Source of the DNA: JANQKX01 sp039028695
Lineage (GTDB): Bacteria; Pseudomonadota; Alphaproteobacteria; Kiloniellales; Kiloniellaceae
Direction of reading: 5' to 3'
DNA: 55,771 nucleotides
Assembly: GCA_039028695.1 (NCBI GenBank)
Contig: JBCCHN010000023.1
Location: forward strand, 1-55,771
This document shows positions 7,558 to 14,222 of the stretch, one piece after another. The notes beneath the pieces were generated by a model. It saw nothing but the letters and a program-made list of their open reading frames with translations, was not told the origin of the DNA and did not search any database. Numbering within the stretch: the first letter of the stretch is position 1; each line of letters begins with the position of its first letter. A program made the position numbers and the translations under genes.

Positions 7558-8820
7558 ATGTCCATCAGTCTGGCCGTTTCGGCGGTGATTTTCGGGCTGA
7601 TCGCCCTTAGGGAATGGCTGCCCGGCTGGTTGAAAATTTGGCACATCATGACCGCCGGGGCCGCCTTTTTGCTCGCTACCGGACAAATTTCTCCAGCACA
7701 TGCCTTTGCCGCCATCGATTGGGGGGTGATCCTTTATCTCTTTTCGGTCTTTTCCATTGGAACCGCACTTTTTCAAAATGGACTGTCTCACCGTCTCGGC
7801 GGGCGTTTGGCCAGTATACAAACCTTCCGGGGCTCGTTTGCGGCATTCTTGGTGGCAGCGGCGATCGTGGCGGCTCTCTTGACCAATGATGCGGCGGCAA
7901 TCATCGGGACGCCGATCGCCTTTGTCTTGGCGCGTCACACGGGCGGGGACGTCAAAAAGTACCTGATCGGTCTTTGTGTGGCCGTCACCATCGGCAGCAT
8001 GGCTACCCCTATCGGCAATCCCCAGAACCTCCTGATCGCGGCTAGCGGCGGCGTGCCTGCCCCGGTTTTTACCTTTTTCCTATGGCTGATCGTGCCGACG
8101 GTTTTAGGCCTGGGCGGGGCCATTTGGTGGCTGGCCCGCGGGGCAGGTCAAAGTCTTCCTCATAACAGTGCCGCAGATGTCGATTTAGCAGCCCCGCAAA
8201 AGGGGACGCCAGAGGACGAACGCATTTGGCCGTCTTATGTGAGTCTTGTTATTCTGATCGTCTTGGTGGTGGGGGACAGCTTATTAAGTGCTCTGGACCC
8301 GGAGCACGCCATTCCCTTAGGCTGGGCAGGGCTCATCGCATGTTTGCCAGTTTTTATTTTCGACGACAAACGCTTGAAGATTGCAAAGGAAGTAGATTGG
8401 CCGACACTGGTCTTTTTTGTCGCCATGTTCATCGTGACCGGCGCCCTCATCGAGTCCCATGCCCTGCAACGGATGTTGGGAGAGTTGCAGGGACATTTGG
8501 ACGAACCTTTGGTAACGGCAGCCGTCTCCTTTTTGGCGAGCCAGGCCTTTTCCAATGTCCCAGTCGTGGATATGTATCTAAAGCTGCTGGACTCTTATAG
8601 CGTTGCCAACCTCATGATGCTGTCGGCCGTCTCTACCTTGGCGGGGAACGTCTTTATCATCAGTGCCGCCAGCAACGTGATCGTCGTCCAACAGGCTGAG
8701 CGTTTTGGTGTCGTTCCCTTTACTTTCCGCGAATTCACCAAGGCGGTGCTCCCCATTGCCGCTATTTCCTTGGCTCTTGCAATTGGATGGATTGTTTTTC
8801 TGGCTTGGGCGATCGGTTAG
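7558..8820 (+). CDS. SLC13/ArsB-NhaD superfamily permease
   Basis: The 420-residue protein has ten or more hydrophobic segments and the ion-transporter-superfamily hallmark GSMATPIGNPQNLL (about residues 142-155), matching the conserved NPxN hairpin of ArsB, NhaD and SLC13/DASS permeases. A second hairpin-like region, SQAFSNVPVVDMYLK, lies in the C-terminal half, followed by NVFIISAASNVIVVQ. Family substrates are dicarboxylates, sulfate, arsenite or sodium/protons; the low charge and the neighbouring carboxylate-type metabolism make an organic anion plausible, which is inference. It starts three bases after the MFS gene and ends just before the CMD-like remnant. Confidence 0.8.
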   Translation: MSISLAVSAVIFGLIALREWLPGWLKIWHIMTAGAAFLLATGQISPAHAFAAIDWGVILYLFSVFSIGTALFQNGLSHRLGGRLASIQTFRGSFAAFLVAAAIVAALLTNDAAAIIGTPIAFVLARHTGGDVKKYLIGLCVAVTIGSMATPIGNPQNLLIAASGGVPAPVFTFFLWLIVPTVLGLGGAIWWLARGAGQSLPHNSAADVDLAAPQKGTPEDERIWPSYVSLVILIVLVVGDSLLSALDPEHAIPLGWAGLIACLPVFIFDDKRLKIAKEVDWPTLVFFVAMFIVTGALIESHALQRMLGELQGHLDEPLVTAAVSFLASQAFSNVPVVDMYLKLLDSYSVANLMMLSAVSTLAGNVFIISAASNVIVVQQAERFGVVPFTFREFTKAVLPIAAISLALAIGWIVFLAWAIG

Positions 8821-8837
8821 AGTGAGGTTGATTTTTT

Positions 8838-8926
8838 GGGCCTCGCACTTGGTCGTAATCGGCATTGAGGGCCGAATCGGCACTCTCTTTTTGAATGTTC
8901 TCGATCCAACAGGGTTTAGTTGTCAC
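8838..8926 (-). pseudogene. Remnant of the CMD/AhpD-like gene, first 30 codons only
   Basis: Read on the minus strand this gives VTTKPCWIENIQKESADSA and continues to DYDQVRGP, which aligns without gaps to residues 1-30 of the intact protein at 5406-6005 (MTPKPCWIETIDEESADPA to DQVRGP). By hand alignment 76 of 89 bases match positions 5917-6005. Similarity begins exactly at the GTG start and ends after the RGP codons, so the rest of the gene is gone. It is in the same orientation as the intact gene, so the two copies are direct repeats flanking the MFS and SLC13-like genes. Confidence 0.8.
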
Positions 8927-9130
8927 TAAAACTTTCTCTTTAACAACAAGCATGGCGATGAGGCTCACGAGGTGGCACCTGGACCAAGCTCTGCTCCACC
9001 AAGATTCTCGTCCACTTCACCTGAAGTGCTGGCTTGTAGCCATCTTCGATTTTGGCGTGGCCTCAATTCAATGCTATGTCGATCTTCTTAATTTAAGTTA
9101 TGAAAATAAAACTTTTGATTCTATAATATC
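8927..9130. other. Gene-free spacer between CMD remnant and RNA-like locus
   Basis: No credible gene on either strand. The first part (to about 9085) has normal base composition; from about 9086 it becomes very AT-rich, leading into the promoter-like boxes at 9131-9158. An isolated TATAAT at 9122-9127 could be a further -10 element. Confidence 0.5.
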
Positions 9131-9158
9131 TTGAATTTAAAAATTATTTTACTATTTT
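9131..9158 (+). promoter_or_regulatory. Candidate sigma-70 promoter for the RNA-like locus
   Basis: TTGAAT (9131-9136) and TATTTT (9153-9158) are separated by 16 bases in a strongly AT-rich tract. The expected start of transcription, about 9164-9167, falls where AT-rich sequence changes abruptly into the GC-rich first hairpin of the locus. Confidence 0.45.
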
Positions 9159-9163
9159 AAAGG

Positions 9164-9570
9164 ATCGCCCCACAAGCGGGGTGGATCGGAGTTGCTTATG
9201 CAAACCTTTTTGACTCCGCTGACCTTCGGCGCCTGAGGTATCTTGACGGCGAGACACCAATCAGTGAGTGACCTTCGGGTTACTCTGGGGCAAGGATCGA
9301 AGCAACACCATGTGTTGGCTAGTTTGAGATACCGAACTAGTGAAGCTGTATTCGTATAGTGGACGACGATTCGGCGGTTGTTTGGTGCTCTGGCTGTGAC
9401 CCAGTGGCCCCTTTTTCAAGAATAAATGGCGCTAACTTTTGGGGGACTCGCCAGCCCAGAAAAAGGATACTCATCTGGTGATTAGTGCCAGAAGGACGGC
9501 CGTCAGCCAAAATGGGGAACAGGTCGGCTTGCCGATCTGTTCCCTACCTATTCCTGATAGGAATTTATTT
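9164..9570 (+). ncRNA. Candidate large structured RNA of unrecognised family
   Basis: There is no open frame of note here, but hairpins come one after another: CCCC/GGGG at 9168-9181; CGGAGT/ACTCCG (9187-9192/9213-9218) enclosing TTGC-TTAT-GCAA; AGTGACC-TTCG-GGTTACT (9267-9284) with the extra-stable cUUCGg loop; CAACAC-CAT-GTGTTG (9303-9317); CTAGTTT/GAACTAG (9319-9340); CTGTA-TTCG-TATAG (9346-9359); the palindrome GACGGCCGTC (9495-9504); a 14-bp hairpin at 9515-9544; and a terminator-like hairpin at 9550-9564. Several stems use G-U pairs, as RNA would. Hallmarks of RNase P RNA, tmRNA, SRP RNA and group I or II introns are absent by eye. It may be an independent small RNA or a very long leader of the isomerase gene at 9721. 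Confidence 0.6.
9550..9570 (+). terminator. Candidate terminator of the RNA-like locus
   Basis: ATTCCT-GAT-AGGAAT (9550-9564) forms a 6-bp hairpin followed by TTATTT. An alternative pairing CCTAT/ATAGG overlaps it. It follows the much stronger GC-rich hairpin at 9515-9544 directly, so the pair could end transcription before the hydroxypyruvate isomerase gene. The U-run is interrupted, so strength is uncertain. Confidence 0.45.
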
Positions 9571-9720
9571 CGTGTGATAAAGAATATCAGGCAATAGTTT
9601 GCACTATCGGCATTGTGCTTGCCGTCAAATTACTTGTTGCCTCCAATACGCAGCGCTTTGTTAATCTCCAATAGGTTCCAGTCCTAAGGTGAGAACCGTT
9701 ATTTGAGGGTGGCTAACAGC
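9571..9720. other. Upstream region of hydroxypyruvate isomerase gene
   Basis: No gene is seen. This 150-base stretch separates the terminator-like hairpin from ATG 9721 and must hold the isomerase promoter unless transcription reads through from the RNA-like locus. I see no convincing -35/-10 pair. Confidence 0.4.
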
Positions 9721-10500
9721 ATGCCGAGGTTTTCCATCAATGTCAGTTTCATGCTGACCGACTATCCCTTTTTGGACCGTTTTGCTGTGGCGGCGGACTT
9801 GGGATTCCGCGCCGTGGACATCCAGTTTCCCTACGACACGGCACCCGAGGCCATCATCGCCAAGGCCGAGGCGGCCGGGGTGGAGATTGTCTTGCACAAT
9901 CTGCCGGCAGGGGACCGGACAGCAGGTGATTTGGGACTGGCGGCAATACCGGGTCGGGAGCAGGAGTTTCGCGCCGGTGTCCGTAAGGCTCTGGCCTATA
10001 GCAAGCTTTTGGGCAATCGGCGGGTGAACATTCTGGCTGGCGTGGTGCCGGCCGATGTGCCGCGTGAGAGCGCCCGTCAGACATTTCGGGAAAACTTGGT
10101 TTATGCGACGGAGCTCTTTGGGGTTGCGGGCCTGACGGTGATGATTGAGCCGGCCAACAGTCATGATTTGCCCGGCTTTTTTCTTCAAACCGCAGAGCAG
10201 GCGGCCGACGTCATCGCTCTGGTAGGGGCCACAAATCTGAAAATTCAATTGGATCTCTACCATTGTCGCATGATGGGGGCCGACCCGGTCGTTGAATTGG
10301 AAAAATACCTGCCCCTGATCGATCATATCCAATTTGCCGATGCGCCCGGTCGCCATCAGCCCGGTACCGGCGAGATCGATTTCACCGGCGCTTTTTCTGC
10401 TATTGATCGACTCGGCTACGGGGGATGGGTGGGGGCTGAATACTCGGCGAGAGGCGCTCTAGCGGACTCACTCGGGTGGATGGAGCCTTACAGGATTTAG
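9721..10500 (+). CDS. hyi: Hydroxypyruvate isomerase
   Basis: The 259-residue protein begins MPRFSINVSFMLTDYPFLDRF, the usual opening of Hyi-type TIM barrels, and keeps the family landmarks HNLPAGD, MIEPANSHDLPGFFL (metal-binding glutamate), QLDLYHCRMMGAD, DHIQFADAPGRHQPGTGEIDF and VGAEY. These enzymes interconvert hydroxypyruvate and tartronate semialdehyde in glyoxylate/glycerate metabolism, using a divalent metal in the cytoplasm. ATG 9721 is chosen because homologues start at this MPRF; an upstream in-frame TTG (9703) would only add six residues. No glyoxylate carboligase or tartronate semialdehyde reductase lies beside it, so it stands alone here, next to the RNA-like locus. Confidence 0.88.
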   Translation: MPRFSINVSFMLTDYPFLDRFAVAADLGFRAVDIQFPYDTAPEAIIAKAEAAGVEIVLHNLPAGDRTAGDLGLAAIPGREQEFRAGVRKALAYSKLLGNRRVNILAGVVPADVPRESARQTFRENLVYATELFGVAGLTVMIEPANSHDLPGFFLQTAEQAADVIALVGATNLKIQLDLYHCRMMGADPVVELEKYLPLIDHIQFADAPGRHQPGTGEIDFTGAFSAIDRLGYGGWVGAEYSARGALADSLGWMEPYRI

Positions 10501-10633
10501 CATTAAATTTTTCTAAATTAGCGACAAATTATACGTTGGCTCAGTTAGGTCTCGGCTCATGGCGTGTGCATTCATTTCGCATTCCGTAGGTGCCAATTTT
10601 TTAAGTTAATCTGGTTACAATTCATCGATAGGT

Positions 10634-10663
10634 GCCCATGTAACTATTGGGCGGCTTTTTTTT
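10634..10663 (+). terminator. Rho-independent terminator after hydroxypyruvate isomerase
   Basis: GCCCA (10634-10638) and TGGGC (10648-10652) pair around a 9-base loop, then GGC and eight T residues follow. It lies 134 bases past the isomerase stop and only 29 bases before ATG 10692 of the next gene. Because the T-run and hairpin cover TTG 10647, that upstream start for the next gene is unlikely. Confidence 0.6.
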
Positions 10664-10691
10664 GCTTGGTTTTAACAAAAGCAAAATCTCG

Positions 10692-13025
10692 ATGGAACTG
10701 CCGCAAGATTTTGAAATTAAACCAACTTATGACTGGGGTGTGAGAGCCTTCACCCTCTTGAAGAACCGTTTGTCCTTAAACATCCGGTTTCATCATGACG
10801 AGGGGCAGATTGAGCGCGGCCAAATTTTTCTTTTTAACCATTTTGCCCGTTTTGAAACGGTTATCCCCCAATACCTGATTCACCGCCAAACCGGTGCCTA
10901 TTGTCGCTGCGTGGCCACCCACGAGCTCTTTAAAGGCAGCGAATCCTTTGCCAAATTCTTGCTTGGGGTCGGGGCCGTTCCCAACAACATGCCGGGATTA
11001 TTGCCTTTTTTGGCGGCAGAAATCCTTAGAGGCCGCAAGGTGATCGTTTTTCCCGAGGGCGGACAGGTCAAAGACCGCCGGGTGATGAACGATAAGGGCG
11101 ACTTCAGCGTTTTTTCCCCCAGCGCAAAGGAAATGCGCAAGCACCATAAGGGGGCGGCGGTCATCGCCCTAACCTTGGAGATTTTTAAAAAACGTATTCT
11201 CTCTGTCTATGACGAGGGTGATCACCAACGTATCGAGCGCTGGGTTCAGGCTTTGGGGCTAAAGGATAGCGATGAACTTATCCAGGCGGCCCGGCAGCCC
11301 ACCTTTATCGTGCCGGCAAACATCACCTTTTTTCCCTTGCGGACTTGCGACAATATCCTGCGCAAATCGGCGGACTTTTTCGCCAAGGGGATGAAGGACA
11401 AGTATATCGAAGAGTTGCTGATCGAGGGCAATATCCTATTCAAAGAAACCGACATGGATATCCGTCTGGGGAACGAAATCCCACCCCATGTGGTATGGCG
11501 TTGGTGGGATCGTTTTTTGCTGGCCCGAGTGTTTCAGCAGATTGACTCCCTGGAGGATCTCTTCGAGCTTAAACATCAGCCGGGTCGTTGGGTCGAGCGC
11601 TTGTTATCCATGTGCCTAAGGCGGGAGACGGACCGCTTGCGCGACATCTACATGCGCGAGATCTATGCCGCGATCACGGTGAATATCTGCCATTTGGCGT
11701 CCCAACTGGTCTTGCAACTTATTGAGGCGGGCCGCGAGGAAATACCGCAAGAAGAATTTCGCCGTCTTTTGTACCTGGCTTTGAAAACCGTGCAGGAAGA
11801 TGAGAGCGTTTTTTTGCATCCCAGCATCACCGATCCGCGCCGCTATCGAAATTTGGAGCGAGATAGCTGTGCTGCACTGGACCAGTTTTTTGAACTGGGC
11901 TCGCAAAACGAGTTGGTTTCGGTCGAGGCCGATAGCTACCGTTTCTTGCCCAAGCTTCTCGAAGAACAGAAGTTCCATCAAATTCGCTTGGAAAATCCTA
12001 TCGCCGTTTATGCCAATGAGGCGGCCCCCATCGCCGGTGTTGGAAAGGCCGTCAAAAAGGCCCTGCGCGATCTGAACAAGGTGGATCCCGCCGCCATGGC
12101 ATTGCTGTTATTGGACGATGATTGCCGCACCATGACTCTTCGCCGGGCGGAATTTTCGGACGAGCGCTATCAGGAGATTCACCGAGCAGAAACCGCGACT
12201 GAGAGTGGCGCCCCTTATCTGCTGATGCCGAAGAAGCGACACGCCATGGGTATCTTGGCGGTTCATGGGTTCTTAGCCTCGCCGGCCGAAATGCGCGGTT
12301 ATTCCGAGCAACTGTCGGCCGAGGGCTATCCGGTCATGGGGGTACGGTTGGCGGGGCACGGCACGTCGCCGTGGGACTTGCGGGACCAAAGCTGGTCCGA
12401 TTGGCTGGCGTCCCTCAAACGCGGTTATGATGTGATTGCCTCGGTATGCGACACTGTCGCGGTTGTAGGCTTTTCGACAGGTGGGGCGCTGGCCTTGATC
12501 CATGCGGCCGACCGGCCCGAGAAGCTGGCGGGCGTGGCGGCCATTGCCGCACCCTATAAGCTGCGTAATAAGAATTTGGCCTTTGTGCCCCTGGTTCATC
12601 GAGTCAATCGCCTGGCCGAATGGGTGCCCTCGGTCGAAGGAGTTATGCCGTTCAGGCCGAACGAGCCGGAACATCCCGAGGTGAACTATCGACACATACC
12701 GGTACGCGGCCTTTATGAGCTTAGGCGCGTAGTGGAAGAGATGATCCGGCGTTTGCCGGAGGTCGGCTGCCCCACAGCCTTGGTGCAAGGCGATGAGGAT
12801 CCGGTGGTGGACCCTAAGTCCATGGATCTAATCCATGCCAAGCTGACCAATACAAATGCCGTCACCCATTCGGTCTCAGCCCAACAACACGGTATTCTTT
12901 ATGATGACATTGGCGATACCCGAGAATTCGTATCGGCCTTCCTGGAGGACTTGAGCGCCGGGCGGCAGCCTAAAGGGGAGCCCCGGCCGCGAGCCGACGA
13001 CAGGGAAGAAAGAAGAGCGATTTAG
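10692..13025 (+). CDS. Fusion protein: PlsC/PlsB-like acyltransferase plus alpha/beta hydrolase
   Basis: The 777-residue protein joins two enzymes. Residues about 40-260 are a glycerolipid acyltransferase: NHFARFE (49-55) stands for the NHx4D catalytic motif with Glu in place of Asp, and FPEGG (120-124) for the FPEG substrate motif. Residues about 270-500 are a helical linker region without a family I recognise. Residues about 517-755 are a serine hydrolase of the carboxylesterase/monoacylglycerol lipase type: HGFLASP oxyanion region, GFSTGG elbow (Ser595), Asp in QGDEDPVVD (about 703) and His733. No signal peptide or clear membrane span. It stands 54 bases before the thiolase gene of a beta-oxidation block, suggesting acyl-chain transfer and release in one polypeptide. 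ATG 10692 is favoured because an upstream TTG lies inside a terminator. Confidence 0.8.
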   Translation: MELPQDFEIKPTYDWGVRAFTLLKNRLSLNIRFHHDEGQIERGQIFLFNHFARFETVIPQYLIHRQTGAYCRCVATHELFKGSESFAKFLLGVGAVPNNMPGLLPFLAAEILRGRKVIVFPEGGQVKDRRVMNDKGDFSVFSPSAKEMRKHHKGAAVIALTLEIFKKRILSVYDEGDHQRIERWVQALGLKDSDELIQAARQPTFIVPANITFFPLRTCDNILRKSADFFAKGMKDKYIEELLIEGNILFKETDMDIRLGNEIPPHVVWRWWDRFLLARVFQQIDSLEDLFELKHQPGRWVERLLSMCLRRETDRLRDIYMREIYAAITVNICHLASQLVLQLIEAGREEIPQEEFRRLLYLALKTVQEDESVFLHPSITDPRRYRNLERDSCAALDQFFELGSQNELVSVEADSYRFLPKLLEEQKFHQIRLENPIAVYANEAAPIAGVGKAVKKALRDLNKVDPAAMALLLLDDDCRTMTLRRAEFSDERYQEIHRAETATESGAPYLLMPKKRHAMGILAVHGFLASPAEMRGYSEQLSAEGYPVMGVRLAGHGTSPWDLRDQSWSDWLASLKRGYDVIASVCDTVAVVGFSTGGALALIHAADRPEKLAGVAAIAAPYKLRNKNLAFVPLVHRVNRLAEWVPSVEGVMPFRPNEPEHPEVNYRHIPVRGLYELRRVVEEMIRRLPEVGCPTALVQGDEDPVVDPKSMDLIHAKLTNTNAVTHSVSAQQHGILYDDIGDTREFVSAFLEDLSAGRQPKGEPRPRADDREERRAI

Positions 13026-13079
13026 TATGAGTATTTTAGCAACAAACACTGATGCCCAAAGGGCAGATTGGAGCGCGTC

Positions 13080-14222
13080 ATGAATAAGAGCGTGGTCATT
13101 GCCGGTTATGCCAGGTCCCCTTTCACCTTTGCCAATAAGGGGGAAATGATCAAAGTGCGCCCAGACGATATGGTCGCTCAGGTTATTGCAGGCCTAATCA
13201 AAGGGACCGGTGTGGACCCGAACGATCTGGAGGACCTTATCTTGGGGTGTGCTTTCCCTGAAGGAGAGCAGGGGCTTAACATGGCGCGGCTGGCCGGCTT
13301 TATTGCCGGATTGCCCCTGTCGGTCGCGGGGACCACGGTAAACCGTTTTTGCGGATCGTCCATGCAAGCCATCCACATGGCGGCCGGCGCCGTCCAGATG
13401 GATGCGGGTGAGGCTTTTATCTGCGCCGGAGTGGAATCCATGACCCGGGTTCCCATGATGGGCTACAATCCGCTCCCCAATCCGGATCTCTATGAACGCT
13501 ATCCCCAGGCCTATATCGCCATGGGCGAGACGGCGGAAAACGTTGCCCGGGACTATCAGGTCACCCGGCCCGATCAGGAAGCCTTTGCGGTCGAGAGTCA
13601 TACCAAGGCAAGCGCCGCGCAAGCAGCGGGCCGCCTGACGGAAGAGCTGGTGGCCATCACCTATAACGACAGCCGGGTGGAGTCCGATGGCTGCATCCGC
13701 GAAGGCACAACGACCGATGGCCTGGCCGAGTTGAAGCCGGCCTTTGATCAGGAAGGCACAGTGACCGCCGGCACGTCCTCGCCCTTGACCGACGGGGCGG
13801 CGGCGACCTTGGTGTGTAGCGAAGACTATGCCCAAGCCAAGGGGTTGAAGGCGCTGGCCCGCATCAAGTCGATTGCCGTGGCCGGCTGCCAGCCCGAGGC
13901 CATGGGCATGGGACCGGTGGCGGCCTCTCAAAAGGCCCTGAAGCGGGCCGGATTGAAAGCCTCGGACATCGACGTCGCCGAGGTGAACGAGGCCTTCGCG
14001 GCTCAGGCGCTGGCCTGTCTGCGGGAAATGTCGTTGAACAACGCGGGCATTAACGTGGATGGCGGGGCTATTGCGCTGGGCCATCCTCTGGGCGCCACGG
14101 GGGCCCGGATCACGGGCAAGGCCGCGCAGGTGCTGAGCCGGGAAAAGGGCCGCTACGGCCTGGCCACCCAATGCATCGGCGGCGGGCAAGGCATCGCAAC
14201 GGTACTGGAGGCCGTCCATTGA
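13080..14222 (+). CDS. fadA: Acetyl-CoA C-acyltransferase (thiolase)
   Basis: The 380-residue thiolase carries the catalytic Cys91 in NRFCGSS, the histidine in GGAIALGHPLGATGARI and the second cysteine in TQCIGGGQG. NEAFAAQ is also present. It cleaves 3-ketoacyl-CoA to acetyl-CoA and a shortened acyl-CoA, the last step of beta-oxidation, in the cytoplasm. Shorter than many FadA proteins by about ten residues but complete at both ends. ATG 13080 is chosen over TTG 13068. Its stop overlaps the start of the next gene (TTGA), so the pair forms a coupled fadA-fadB-like unit. Confidence 0.92.
   Translation: MNKSVVIAGYARSPFTFANKGEMIKVRPDDMVAQVIAGLIKGTGVDPNDLEDLILGCAFPEGEQGLNMARLAGFIAGLPLSVAGTTVNRFCGSSMQAIHMAAGAVQMDAGEAFICAGVESMTRVPMMGYNPLPNPDLYERYPQAYIAMGETAENVARDYQVTRPDQEAFAVESHTKASAAQAAGRLTEELVAITYNDSRVESDGCIREGTTTDGLAELKPAFDQEGTVTAGTSSPLTDGAAATLVCSEDYAQAKGLKALARIKSIAVAGCQPEAMGMGPVAASQKALKRAGLKASDIDVAEVNEAFAAQALACLREMSLNNAGINVDGGAIALGHPLGATGARITGKAAQVLSREKGRYGLATQCIGGGQGIATVLEAVH

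Noticed and set aside
9164..9186. First hairpin (CCCC/GGGG) read as a CRISPR repeat
   Set aside because: It occurs once, with no spacers and no cas gene in the window.
13194..14219. A 341-residue minus-strand frame opposite the thiolase
   Set aside because: Antisense shadow of a clear thiolase; His/Gly/Arg-rich and without motifs.
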